A DNA stretch of 64,000 nucleotides. Source: Mycobacterium yunnanensis (GTDB lineage: Bacteria; Actinomycetota; Actinomycetes; Mycobacteriales; Mycobacteriaceae). Below the pieces are notes generated by a model. It worked only from the letters and a program-made list of their open reading frames with translations. It searched no databases and had not been told where the DNA came from. Of this stretch, positions 8,668 to 20,019 are shown piece after piece. The position numbers and the translations under genes are program-made. Numbering within the stretch: position 1 is the first letter of the stretch; each line of letters opens with the position of its first letter. The DNA lies in the NCBI RefSeq assembly GCF_025823185.1, contig NZ_JACKVK010000009.1:1-64000 (forward strand), given 5' to 3'.

Positions 8668-9630
8668 GATGCGGTCGGCCGCGTCGGGATGGTGTGCGGC
8701 GAGCAGCGCGAGCACGCCGGCGAGGTCGTCGATGCCGGCGTCCGAGCCGAGACCGGACGCCACCAGGGCCCCGCAGGCGCATCCCAGCAGCGCGGCGTCC
8801 TCGGGCGAGCACCCGGCCAGCAGCCCGGCGATCATGCCGGCGTTGAACGAGTCGCCACACCCGGTGGTGTCGACCACCGTCGTCGGCAACGCGGGCACGC
8901 AGGTGGGGGTGGCGCCGGGACGCACCAGAAGGGCGCCGTCGGCGCCGACCGTCACGGCCACGGCGCCGACGCCGCGCGCGATCAGTGCCCGGGCCGCGTC
9001 GACCACGTCGTCGAGGCCGGTGAGACCTCGCAACTGCTCCTCGTTCGGCATCAACCAGTCGACCAGTGGCAGCAGCGGGCCGAGTAGGTCGAGGGTCGCG
9101 GGCCACGCCGGGTACAGCAGGTCGACGAAGACGGGCGTGCCCGCCGCGTGCACCGCCTCGATCATGGCGACACCGGCGGGCTCGAGGAGCAGCGGCATGG
9201 TCTCCGGCCCGCCGAACAGAACCGCGTCGGCCGCCAGCAGGTCGGCACCGCGGATGTCCTCGGCACGCATCGACGTCGTGGCCCCCGGCACGTGCAGCGC
9301 CGGCCGTTCGCCGTTGGGCCGGATCGGCAGGATCGTCGACGACGTCACCGCGTCCTGGCGGATCACCAGACCGGCGGTGTCCACCCCGTGCGCCGAGAGC
9401 TGCGTCTGGAGCAGCTGGCCGAGGACGTCGTTCCCGATCGCGCCGAACGAGGAGACCGCACACCCGAGTTTGGCCAGGTCGACGGCGGCACCGCCACCGG
9501 TGCCCGCCACCGTCACGCGGATCTCGTCGAGCAGGAGGCTGCCCTGCCCGGGCGGAATGTGCGAGACCGGCCGTCCGAGGACGTCGACGATGTGCGGCCC
9601 GAGGACCGCGACGGACCCCAGAACCCTCAC
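8620..9630 (-). CDS. PfkB-family carbohydrate kinase
   Basis: 336 residues of the ribokinase/PfkB fold. The N-terminal glycine-rich substrate region is VAGTGGGAAVDLAKLG (41-56). The C-terminal signature TTGCGDSFNAG carries the catalytic base Asp260 and the anion hole GCGD. The enzyme would phosphorylate a sugar, polyol or nucleoside-like compound with ATP. GTG 9630 overlaps the permease stop as GTGA, so the genes are coupled. The last 15 residues derive from a 24-bp DNA repeat. It does not look like a specific ribokinase or fructokinase and the substrate remains unassigned. Confidence 0.8.
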   Translation of the reverse strand: MRVLGSVAVLGPHIVDVLGRPVSHIPPGQGSLLLDEIRVTVAGTGGGAAVDLAKLGCAVSSFGAIGNDVLGQLLQTQLSAHGVDTAGLVIRQDAVTSSTILPIRPNGERPALHVPGATTSMRAEDIRGADLLAADAVLFGGPETMPLLLEPAGVAMIEAVHAAGTPVFVDLLYPAWPATLDLLGPLLPLVDWLMPNEEQLRGLTGLDDVVDAARALIARGVGAVAVTVGADGALLVRPGATPTCVPALPTTVVDTTGCGDSFNAGMIAGLLAGCSPEDAALLGCACGALVASGLGSDAGIDDLAGVLALLAAHHPDAADRIRLAVDHTGRLAVDHT

Positions 9631-11096
9631 CCGTGTTCCTGTGGTGCGGGCGCCGGGTCGAAGTCGACGACGGCATCCCGGCGAAGGCGGTGAACCACGA
9701 ATCCGACGACGAACGCGAGCGGAATCAACCACGGCAGCAGGTTGGGCACGGTGTCCTCGGTGCCCGTCAGGACGGAGTAGTTCGCGATGATCAATCCGGT
9801 GGCGACCAGCAGACCGATGGCCCCGATGAGCGGCGCCGCCAACGTCTTCCACAGACGACGGTCCTTGCGGCGACGGAAGAACACGACCACGGTGACGGCG
9901 ACCGCGCCCTGCATCGCGACGATGCCGACGGTGAACAAGCCACCGAGACTGGTGTAGACGCCCAGATACGGATCGGCGCCGACGAGCACGAAGACCGCGA
10001 CCATGACTGCGGTCAGCAGCGACAGCGCCTCGCTGGCACGGGCCGGCCCCTGATAGCGGGTGTGCAACCTGCCGAGGAACTTCGGCATCGTGCCCTGCGT
10101 GCCCATCGTCTGCAGATACCGCGTGGTCGCGTTGTGCAGGGCCACCAGCGAGGCCAGCACGCTGGTGAGGAAGAAGACCTGCATCAGCGTCGTCAGGAGC
10201 GGACCGCCCTGCTGCCCGGACAGGACGAACAACAGATCACCCTGGGATTCGTTGGCCGTGGGGACGATTTGGTTCACGCCGATCGAGCCGACGATGAGCC
10301 AGACGGTGAGGAAGTAGAACACCGAGATGACGCCGACGCAGAGGTAGATCGCGCGGGGGACGGTCTTGCCGGGATTGCGGGCCTCGTTGGCGTAGATGAC
10401 TGCCGACTCGATGCCGATGAAGGACGTGAAGGCGATCATCAACGCCGGACCGATGCTGCCCGAGAAGACCTGCTGGGGCGTGAAGATGTCCAGCGGGAGT
10501 GCGGACAGACCGCTGTGGGCGAGGATGAGGATGTCCAGGACGACGAGCATCGCGAACTCGGCGACGATCATGACGAGCAGGACGGTCGCGCTGAGGTCGG
10601 CGGCGTGTCTGCCCAGCACGCCGACCACGAGCAACGCCACGACGGAGTAGAGCCACCAGGGCAGGTGCAGACCGTGCCCCTGGGCGATGACGTCGGCGAA
10701 ATACCCTGCGGCGGCCGTGATTCCGATGGTTCCAGCACCGTAGGACAGGGTGGTGGCGTAAGCCGCACCGAGCCCGGCCCCTGGCCCGAAGCCGGCGTGC
10801 ACGTAGCGCGCGAACCCGCCGCCACCGGGCACCGCCCGGTTGATGGCCACGTAGCCGACCGCGAAGCAGCAGAGCACCAGACCGGCGATCACGAAGATGA
10901 TCGGCAGCCCCGCACCGTTACCGAGCGTGAACCCGATCGGGGTGTTTCCGATGACCGAACCCAGCGGGGCGGCGCAGGCGATGACCAGCAACGCCACCCG
11001 GCCCGTCCCCAGATTGGCCTTGAATTGCGTTGCATCCGTTGACGAATGCGGCTCGACGTCGTCGACGGACGTGGTGGGCGGCGTGGGTGATGACAT
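9627..11096 (-). CDS. APC-family amino acid/amine permease
   Basis: 489 residues with about 12 membrane helices and a soluble acidic N-terminus of about 30 residues. Helix 1 contains CAAPLGSVIGNTPIGFTLGN, an APC-type unwound substrate site, and the middle of the protein has FTSFIGIESAVIYANEARNPGKTVPRAI, the consensus loop of the family (shown here in two adjoining blocks). It is first in a four- or five-gene operon (permease, kinase, aminotransferase, aldolase, TetR), so its cargo should be the amine-bearing starting compound of that pathway. Confidence 0.85.
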   Translation of the reverse strand: MSSPTPPTTSVDDVEPHSSTDATQFKANLGTGRVALLVIACAAPLGSVIGNTPIGFTLGNGAGLPIIFVIAGLVLCCFAVGYVAINRAVPGGGGFARYVHAGFGPGAGLGAAYATTLSYGAGTIGITAAAGYFADVIAQGHGLHLPWWLYSVVALLVVGVLGRHAADLSATVLLVMIVAEFAMLVVLDILILAHSGLSALPLDIFTPQQVFSGSIGPALMIAFTSFIGIESAVIYANEARNPGKTVPRAIYLCVGVISVFYFLTVWLIVGSIGVNQIVPTANESQGDLLFVLSGQQGGPLLTTLMQVFFLTSVLASLVALHNATTRYLQTMGTQGTMPKFLGRLHTRYQGPARASEALSLLTAVMVAVFVLVGADPYLGVYTSLGGLFTVGIVAMQGAVAVTVVVFFRRRKDRRLWKTLAAPLIGAIGLLVATGLIIANYSVLTGTEDTVPNLLPWLIPLAFVVGFVVHRLRRDAVVDFDPAPAPQEHG

Positions 11097-11273
11097 TCGG
11101 GCTTCTTCCCTGAGGTCGCGCAGGATTCATGCCGGATGGCTCGGGCGTCGGCGCCCAGTGGTTAAAGTATGCGGACGTCCGAAATAAAACAATGGATTGG
11201 TGAAATCCTTAACGCAGTGGCAACAGTGGACGTAACGCTTGCGCGATCGCCACCCGCCTGATGGGGTCGACGC
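11097..11273. promoter_or_regulatory. Intergenic region with palindromic candidate operator
   Basis: This 177-bp gap lies between the permease start (minus) and the hydrolase start (plus). It is unusually AT-rich for the window, with gttaaagtat at 11161-11170 and aaataaaacaatgg just after. A perfect 10-bp palindrome cggacgtccg sits at 11172-11181. It is the natural place for the promoter of the permease operon and for binding of the TetR regulator encoded at the operon end; that link is inference. Confidence 0.45.
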
Positions 11274-12053
11274 ATGCCCTTCCTGGACACCGACGACGGA
11301 CGCGCCTACTACCGGCACTGGGCCTCACCGGACCCCCGGGCGGCGGTCGTCTTCCTGCACGGCTTCGGTGAGCACACCGGGCTCTACCACCGTTACGGCT
11401 TCGCCCTCAACGCCGCCGGGATCGACCTCTGGGCGGTCGACCAGTTCGGTCACGGCCTGACCCCCGGCGAGCGCGGCGACTTCGGGTCGCTCGAGGCGAG
11501 TGTCGCCCTCGCCGATCGGCTGGCCGAACTGGCTCGGGCCGAGACACCCGACGTGCCGCTGATCGCCCAGGGGCATTCCTTCGGCGCGGTGGCGACTCTG
11601 TGGAAGGTGCTGGCCGCTCCGGATGCCTACCCTGCCGCGGTGATCTCGGGTGCACCCCTGATCCCGGTCCCGGGACTGGTCGACGTCGACTCGACCTTCG
11701 AGATCGCGCCGAACCAGCTTTCGGCCGACCCCTTCTACCTCGACGCGATGGAGAACGACCCACTGGCCTTCGTCGACGCCGACGGCGGCCCGCTGGCGCG
11801 CGAACTGGACCGGGGTTGGGACACCTTCGGCACCACCCTGCCAACGCTCGCCATTCCGACGCTGGCGGTCCACGGCGCGAACGACCCGATCGCACCCATC
11901 GGCGCGCTGCGGGCATACGCCGAGCAGATCGAGCCGTTGTCGCTGGTCGAGATGGCCGGTGGCGGCCACGACATCCTGAACGACGTCAGTCACCGGGAGG
12001 TCGCCGATCACGTCGTCGAGTTCGTCCACAGGAGTTGTGCACAGTGTGGATGA
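11274..12053 (+). CDS. Monoglyceride-lipase-like alpha/beta hydrolase
   Basis: 259 residues. It has FLHGFGEHTGLYHRYG near the N-terminus, where HGxGEHxxxY is typical of monoacylglycerol lipases and lysophospholipases. The nucleophile is Ser102 in GHSFGAV, the acid is Asp in HGANDPIAP, and the His is in GGGHDILND. Probable action is hydrolysis of monoacylglycerol or a similar ester. No signal peptide is seen. ATG 11274 is preceded by gatgggg. It converges with hsaB, with 22 bp between. In M. tuberculosis the nat gene occupies the position next to hsaB; here this hydrolase does. Confidence 0.8.
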   Translation: MPFLDTDDGRAYYRHWASPDPRAAVVFLHGFGEHTGLYHRYGFALNAAGIDLWAVDQFGHGLTPGERGDFGSLEASVALADRLAELARAETPDVPLIAQGHSFGAVATLWKVLAAPDAYPAAVISGAPLIPVPGLVDVDSTFEIAPNQLSADPFYLDAMENDPLAFVDADGGPLARELDRGWDTFGTTLPTLAIPTLAVHGANDPIAPIGALRAYAEQIEPLSLVEMAGGGHDILNDVSHREVADHVVEFVHRSCAQCG

Positions 12054-12075
12054 ATTACACGCGTGTAGTTCTTCG

Positions 12076-12639
12076 CTAGAGCCAGGTGTCGGCCGTCGTC
12101 GCGGTCAGGAACGCGTCGAGGTCGTCGCGCCACTGCGCAGGCGTGTTCTTGTCCGGCTCGATGCCGGTGTACTCACCGCGGTAGAACAGCAGCGGCCGCG
12201 GCTTCTCCTTGGCGGGCTCCGACATGTCGTGCACCGCCCCGAACACCACGAAGTGATCGCCGCCGTCGTGCACCGAGGCCACCGTGCAGTCGATGTGGGC
12301 CAACGCGCCGGTCAGCACCGGCGATCCCAGGTGTGACGGCGTCCAGTCCACCCCGGCGAACTTGTCCGGTTCCCTCGACCCGAAGCGCGCCGAGACGTCG
12401 CGTTGATCCTCATGCAGCACGTTGACGCAGAACCGCCCGCTGGCCTCGATGGCCTGCCACGACCGGGACTGCTTCGTCGGGCAGAACAACACCAGCGGCG
12501 GATCGAGCGACAGCGCCGCGAACGACTGACACGCAAAGCCGACGGGTTGGCCGTCGTGAACGGTGGTGATGATGGTGATGCCCGTGCAGAACTGACCGAG
12601 CACGTGCCGGAACGTACGCGCGTCGACGGGTTGGGGCAT
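12076..12639 (-). CDS. hsaB: Flavin reductase of the 3-HSA monooxygenase, HsaB
   Basis: 187 residues of the flavin-reductase/FMN-binding split-barrel family. It includes FRHVLGQFCTGITIITTV, GFACQSFAALSLDPPLVLF and RPLLFYRGEYTGIEP, which closely match the M. tuberculosis Rv3567c sequence I recall. It supplies reduced flavin to HsaA, which hydroxylates 3-HSA in sterol ring A/B degradation. ATG 12639 lies 5 bp after the hsaC stop, and it is the last gene of hsaA-D-C-B. It should be repressed by KstR with the rest of the operon. Confidence 0.95.
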   Translation of the reverse strand: MPQPVDARTFRHVLGQFCTGITIITTVHDGQPVGFACQSFAALSLDPPLVLFCPTKQSRSWQAIEASGRFCVNVLHEDQRDVSARFGSREPDKFAGVDWTPSHLGSPVLTGALAHIDCTVASVHDGGDHFVVFGAVHDMSEPAKEKPRPLLFYRGEYTGIEPDKNTPAQWRDDLDAFLTATTADTWL

Positions 12640-12644
12640 GGTCG

Positions 12645-15619
<2,975 letters not shown>

Positions 15620-15666
15620 TGGTTGCCTCCGGGCATCGAGGTGTGGATCACGGACTTCCTCAAGAT

Positions 15667-15680
15667 TAGAACACGTTACG
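15667..15680. promoter_or_regulatory. KstR operator, hsaA side
   Basis: tagaacacgttacg at 15667-15680 matches the KstR consensus TnnAACnnGTTnnA. It is 48 bp upstream of the hsaA start codon, where a repressor would cover the promoter. Established knowledge: KstR represses the hsa and ksh genes until a sterol-derived CoA thioester binds it. Confidence 0.85.
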
Positions 15681-15734
15681 ATTTGTGTCGAGCAAGTCGC
15701 ACCTACGATGGCTAGACCTGCGGAAGTACGTTTT

Positions 15735-15748
15735 TGTAACATGTTCTA
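15735..15748. promoter_or_regulatory. KstR operator, kshB side
   Basis: tgtaacatgttcta at 15735-15748 matches the KstR consensus (TnnAACnnGTTnnA). It ends 28 bp before the kshB start codon. With the box at 15667 it gives each divergent promoter its own site. Confidence 0.85.
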
Positions 15749-15776
15749 GTTTTCACCGACTGATGGAGGACCGACC

Positions 15777-16835
15777 GTGACGGACGAGCCGCTCGGCACC
15801 CACGTGCTCGAGCTGCAACTGGCCGACGTCGTCGAGGAAACCGCCGATGCGCGGTCGCTCGTCTTCGACGTGCCCGACGGGTCGCAGATTCCCGCCGAAC
15901 GACTCCGTCACCAACCGGGTCAGTTCCTCACCCTGCGGGTGCCGAGTGACCGCACCGGATCCGTCGCCCGCTGCTACTCGCTGTGCAGCTCGCCGTTCGG
16001 CGACGAAGCGCTGACCGTCACCGTCAAGCGCACCGCAGGGGGCTACGCGTCGAACTGGCTGTGCGACAACGCGCACCCCGGAATGCGGATGCACGTGCTC
16101 GCGCCGTCGGGCACCTTCGTGCCCGCCACACTCGACACGGACTTCCTGCTGCTGGCGGCCGGCAGCGGCGTGACGCCGATGATGGCCATCCTCAAGTCGG
16201 CACTGTCGGAGGGGTCCGGCAAGGTCACGCTGGTCTACGCGAACCGTGACGAGAAGTCGGTGATCTTCGCCGGCGCCCTGCGCGAATTGGCCACCAAGTA
16301 CCCCGACCGCTTCACCGCGGTGCATTGGATCGAATCGGTCCAAGGGCTGCCCAGTGCCGCCGCCCTGGTCAACCTGGTCGCCCCCTACGTCGACCGCGAG
16401 ACGTTCATCTGCGGGCCGGGCCCGTTCATGGTGGCCGCCCAGGAGGCGCTCGGCGTCGCCGGTGCGGCCCCCGAGCGGGTCCACCTAGAGGTGTTCAAGT
16501 CTCTGGAGTCCGACCCCTTCGCCGCGGTCGTGATCGACGAGGACGAGGGCGACGACGCTCCGGCGACTGCGGTGGTCACCCTCGACGGAGAGACCCAGGA
16601 CATCCGGTGGCCCCGCAACGCCAAGCTGCTCGACGTCTTGCTGGACAAGGGCCTCGACGCGCCCTTCTCGTGCCGCGAAGGCCATTGCGGCGCATGCGCC
16701 GTCCTCGTCAAGAGCGGCGAGGTGCACATGGAGGTCAACGACGTGCTGGAGGCCTCCGACCTCGCCGAGGGGCTGATCCTGGCCTGCCAAGCCAAACCGG
16801 CATCCGATTCGGTGGAAGTCACCTACGACGAATGA
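15777..16835 (+). CDS. kshB: 3-ketosteroid 9-alpha-hydroxylase reductase KshB
   Basis: 352 residues. The FAD/NAD(P)H reductase module includes RCYSLCSSP (65-73, FAD) and AAGSGVTPMMAILKS (127-141, nucleotide). The C-terminal plant-type 2Fe-2S domain has Cys299, Cys304, Cys307 and Cys337 (SCREGHCGACAVL). KshB passes electrons to the oxygenase KshA, which opens sterol ring B by 9-alpha hydroxylation; kshA is not in this window. GTG 15777 follows ggagga. It is divergent from hsaA and controlled by the KstR box just upstream. Confidence 0.95.
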   Translation: MTDEPLGTHVLELQLADVVEETADARSLVFDVPDGSQIPAERLRHQPGQFLTLRVPSDRTGSVARCYSLCSSPFGDEALTVTVKRTAGGYASNWLCDNAHPGMRMHVLAPSGTFVPATLDTDFLLLAAGSGVTPMMAILKSALSEGSGKVTLVYANRDEKSVIFAGALRELATKYPDRFTAVHWIESVQGLPSAAALVNLVAPYVDRETFICGPGPFMVAAQEALGVAGAAPERVHLEVFKSLESDPFAAVVIDEDEGDDAPATAVVTLDGETQDIRWPRNAKLLDVLLDKGLDAPFSCREGHCGACAVLVKSGEVHMEVNDVLEASDLAEGLILACQAKPASDSVEVTYDE

Positions 16836-16876
16836 CCTGCGGGCTAACATTCGCTGGACCGCAGAGGAGCAACGTG

Positions 16877-17410
16877 ATGCGCAGGGCTGGAACTCTCGCG
16901 GCGATGTCAGCGACCATGCTCGCACTCGGCGTCCTGTGCCCGACGGCGCAGTCCGCCGCCGCGACGAACACCGCCACCCGTGGCATCGCCATCGACGACA
17001 CCCACACGGTGCAGATCCACGTCACGGCCAACTGCGTCAAGGCCGAGAACAGGTGCTACTTCGACACCCTGGCCGACGTTCTCACCCCCGACGGCACCAC
17101 CGGATTCCCGTCGGACTTCTACGGCAAGCAGAACACCACCATCCGGTCGACGAACCGGATGGTCTACATGGACGCGGACTTCGACGCCGCCAACACCCGG
17201 ATGTTCAAGTCGATCAGCGACACCGAGTTCGCCACGGTCTACTTTGCGGGCAACCCGCCCGTCATGCGCGGCGACGCCCGCACCGTCCAGTTCGAGACCG
17301 GGCAACCCAACACCGACGCCGGATTCATCGCGTGCGCCTACATCCAGGTGGTGTACGGCGGCATCAACCTGACCACGCCCACGGCGTGCGCGCAGACCAC
17401 GTACTCCTGA
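16877..17410 (+). CDS. Secreted protein of unknown function (Rv3572-like)
   Basis: 177 residues. A signal peptide (MRRAGTLAAMSATMLALGVL then CPTAQSAAA) is cleaved near residue 28. The mature part is about 150 residues with four cysteines (53, 60, 153, 171) that could form two disulfides. I recognise no catalytic motif. It starts 41 bp after kshB with gaggag upstream of ATG 16877, so it is probably transcribed with kshB from the KstR-controlled promoter. M. tuberculosis has an uncharacterised 176-residue protein, Rv3572, in the same place. Location outside the membrane plus KstR control suggests a role near sterol uptake or the envelope, which is inference. Confidence 0.75.
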   Translation: MRRAGTLAAMSATMLALGVLCPTAQSAAATNTATRGIAIDDTHTVQIHVTANCVKAENRCYFDTLADVLTPDGTTGFPSDFYGKQNTTIRSTNRMVYMDADFDAANTRMFKSISDTEFATVYFAGNPPVMRGDARTVQFETGQPNTDAGFIACAYIQVVYGGINLTTPTACAQTTYS

Positions 17411-17413
17411 TCC

Positions 17414-18160
17414 TCAACCGAGGTCGCCGACGAGAACCGGCTGCGCCCGGTACTCCGATGCGAACAGATTCCTCAGCGCGTCGACCTTCGGCATGTCGTT
17501 GGCCATGATGTAGGCACTCGTCGGATGCGAGTTCAGATAGTCCTGGTGGTATTGCTCGGCGGGGAAGAACCCCGTGTCGGGCTCGACCTTCGTGACGATC
17601 GGCCGGTCGAACACCTTTGCCGCCGACAGCTGCGCGAGATAGGCGTCGGCGACGCGCTGCTGAGTCGCGTTCTGGGCGAAGATCGCCGACCGGTACTGCG
17701 TGCCCTCGTCCGGCCCCTGCCGGTCGAGTTGCGTCGGGTCCGTCACCACCGAGAAGTAGATCCGCAGCAGCTGACCGAAGGTCACCTGGGCCGGGTCGTA
17801 GGTGATGCGCACGGATTCGGCGTGCCCGGTGGTGCCGGTACTCACGGTCTCGTAGTCGGCGGTCGACTGCTGCCCGCCCGCGTAGCCCGACTCGGCCATC
17901 GTCACGCCCTCGACGTGTTGGAAGACCCCCTGGACGCCCCAGAAGCAGCCCCCGGCGAGCACCGCGGTCTCCGAGGTGCCGGGCGCCGCCCGTGGTTCGT
18001 CGACCGTCGGGTCGGGGACGACGACGGGTGCCGCGGTTCCCATGCCCGCGAGTACGGCAGGGGCGGTGATGGCGCCGGACTGCACCCCGATGAACAACGC
18101 GGCCGCCACCCCGAGCACCCCGAGACCACTACCGAGGGTCAACCTCGTGCGATTCGCCAT
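17414..18160 (-). CDS. msrA: Peptide-methionine (S)-S-oxide reductase MsrA with N-terminal membrane anchor
   Basis: 248 residues. Residues 11-36 form a hydrophobic membrane segment, followed by a Pro-rich linker to about 62 and an MsrA domain with the catalytic Cys72 in AGGCFWGVQGVF. AEQYHQDYL and GTQYRS further on are also MsrA hallmarks. It reduces methionine-(S)-sulfoxide in proteins. The usual mycobacterial MsrA is about 180 residues and cytoplasmic; this form is placed outside the membrane by the anchor. ATG 18160 was chosen because the longer upstream extension is not signal-like. It converges with the secreted protein gene and is divergent from the phosphatase gene. Confidence 0.85.
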   Translation of the reverse strand: MANRTRLTLGSGLGVLGVAAALFIGVQSGAITAPAVLAGMGTAAPVVVPDPTVDEPRAAPGTSETAVLAGGCFWGVQGVFQHVEGVTMAESGYAGGQQSTADYETVSTGTTGHAESVRITYDPAQVTFGQLLRIYFSVVTDPTQLDRQGPDEGTQYRSAIFAQNATQQRVADAYLAQLSAAKVFDRPIVTKVEPDTGFFPAEQYHQDYLNSHPTSAYIMANDMPKVDALRNLFASEYRAQPVLVGDLG

Positions 18161-18308
18161 CTCACCAGTGTCCTCCGCGTCGGCCGAGGCGCCAGGCCTC
18201 GTCCCCGAGAAGTCATTACGAAGCGATGACCAGACGTTCACCCACGCTTCGCCCCCGGTTTCCCCGTACGGCGCGCGCAACGGACACGGGTGCGACACCA
18301 TCGAAGTG

Positions 18309-20015
18309 GTGGATGCCGAACGCCTGAACCCCGACGGTGACGTCCCCGACACCGGTCTCCCCCGCGAGCTCGCCTCGCGCATGACGATGGCCGAGCAGTA
18401 CGAGTGGCATCGCGGCTACCTGCGTCGCCACCCGGTGTCCCGCCGAAACTTCCTCGTCGGATCGGCCGCCGCGGCGGCCATCGGCGCCGTCGGCATCTCC
18501 CCCTTCGGCGCGCGGGCCTACGCACGAGAGGCGCCGTTGACGGTCGCCAACCGACGCGTGGGTTACGGTGCCGACGCCTCGAGTCAGTTGCGCTTCGCCG
18601 CCCAGCTCTCGCGAAATCCCAAGGGCCAGAAGATCTTCGTCGACCACGGGCCAACGGCGGACCTCGGGGCGACCACCCAGGCCGAAGTGCGCAACCTGGT
18701 GACCCAGATTCCCGACAGCCGCGGCGGTGTGCTGGCCGCAGAGCAGTTCTACGCCCACGTTCCCGTCGACGGCCTCGCGGGTCGCGCATCGCACTTCTAT
18801 CGCTGGCGCACCGACGACGGCTTCGTCGGTGACGTCCGCTCGACGTCCACGGCGATGCCGACGGCACGAAACGCATTGGCGCCGTTCCGCTTCACGATGA
18901 TCGGCGACCAGGGCACCGACGACACCCCGGTGCTGCCCCCTGGCCTGCCGCCCGGGCTGTACGACGACGCCTACTACGCGAGCGACGACGACCCGTCCGC
19001 GCCGCACACCGCCAACCTCCTGAACCAGATCATCGCGTCGAGCCCCGACTTTCACGTCCTCGCGGGCGACATCGCCTATGCCGATCCCAGCGGCGCCGGG
19101 CTGAAGCCGACGTTCGTGCCCACGAAGTCCGACCCGCCCAAGGGCTTCGACAAGTACAACCCCTTCGTTTGGGACGTCTACCTGGGCTCCATCGAGGCCA
19201 GTGCGTCGACTACGCCGTGGATGTTCGCCACCGGGAACCACGACATGGAGGCCGCGTACTCCGACCACGGCTACGGCGGCCACCTGGCGCGGTTGGACTT
19301 CCCCGGCAACGGGCCCGCGGCCTGCCCGTCGGCGTACTCGTTCACCTACGGCAACGTCGCGGTGCTCTCCCTGGACGCCAACGACGTCAGCTACGAGATC
19401 CGCGCCAACACCGGCTACTCCGGCGGAAGCCAAAACCGTTGGGTGGAACGCACGTTGGCTGCGCACCGGGCCAACCCGAACGTCGACTTCATCGTCTGCT
19501 TCTTCCACCATTGCGCGTACTCGACCACCAAGCAACACGCCAGCGACGGCGGCGTCCGCGCGGCGTGGACCGAGCTGTTCGACCGCCATCGGGTCGACCT
19601 CGTCCTACAGGGCCACAACCACGTCTTCGAACGCACCGACCCGATCCGGGCCGGCGCTCCAACCACGGTGGCGCCCGACAACGGAACGGTCTACCCGGAC
19701 ACCGACGGCACGGTGTACTACACCGTCGGCAGCGGCGGGCGTCCGCGCTACTCCTTCCAGGACGGTGAGCGCGAAAGTTACCGCGGCAGTGAGCTATCCG
19801 ACACGTTCGTCCCCAACAGCTACGTGTGGGACGCGGCATCGGGGGCCAAGACCACCGAGGCGGTGGCGTGGTCGCGCGTGCGCTTCGCCAACTACGCCTT
19901 CGTCCGCGTCGACGTGCGACCGGGAACGCTGATGAGCGAGATGGACGTCACGGCGGTCGACGAATACGGCCGCGACATCGACAAGCTGACCTACCGCCGT
20001 CCCGTGCGCACCTGA
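18309..20015 (+). CDS. Tat-exported purple-acid-phosphatase-like metallophosphoesterase
   Basis: 568 residues from GTG 18309 (ATG 18381 is an alternative giving 544). The twin-arginine motif SRRNFLVG at about 44-51 and an Ala-rich h-region predict folded export. An N-terminal Fn3-like domain is followed by calcineurin-like motifs in order: GDQG, AGDIAYAD, TGNHDME, FFHH and GHNHVFER, giving the dimetal site. Family activity is hydrolysis of phosphomonoesters at the cell surface. It resembles Rv2577 in overall plan but is not in the same genomic setting. Codons between the two possible starts look coding, which favours the longer form. Confidence 0.8.
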   Translation: MDAERLNPDGDVPDTGLPRELASRMTMAEQYEWHRGYLRRHPVSRRNFLVGSAAAAAIGAVGISPFGARAYAREAPLTVANRRVGYGADASSQLRFAAQLSRNPKGQKIFVDHGPTADLGATTQAEVRNLVTQIPDSRGGVLAAEQFYAHVPVDGLAGRASHFYRWRTDDGFVGDVRSTSTAMPTARNALAPFRFTMIGDQGTDDTPVLPPGLPPGLYDDAYYASDDDPSAPHTANLLNQIIASSPDFHVLAGDIAYADPSGAGLKPTFVPTKSDPPKGFDKYNPFVWDVYLGSIEASASTTPWMFATGNHDMEAAYSDHGYGGHLARLDFPGNGPAACPSAYSFTYGNVAVLSLDANDVSYEIRANTGYSGGSQNRWVERTLAAHRANPNVDFIVCFFHHCAYSTTKQHASDGGVRAAWTELFDRHRVDLVLQGHNHVFERTDPIRAGAPTTVAPDNGTVYPDTDGTVYYTVGSGGRPRYSFQDGERESYRGSELSDTFVPNSYVWDAASGAKTTEAVAWSRVRFANYAFVRVDVRPGTLMSEMDVTAVDEYGRDIDKLTYRRPVRT

Positions 20016-20019
20016 CGGG

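Noticed and set aside
7240..9087. A 615-codon plus-strand frame opposite the aminotransferase and PfkB genes
   Set aside because: Low-complexity Arg/Val/Gly translation opposite two well-supported genes; contains the 24-bp repeat as VVDGEPSG units.
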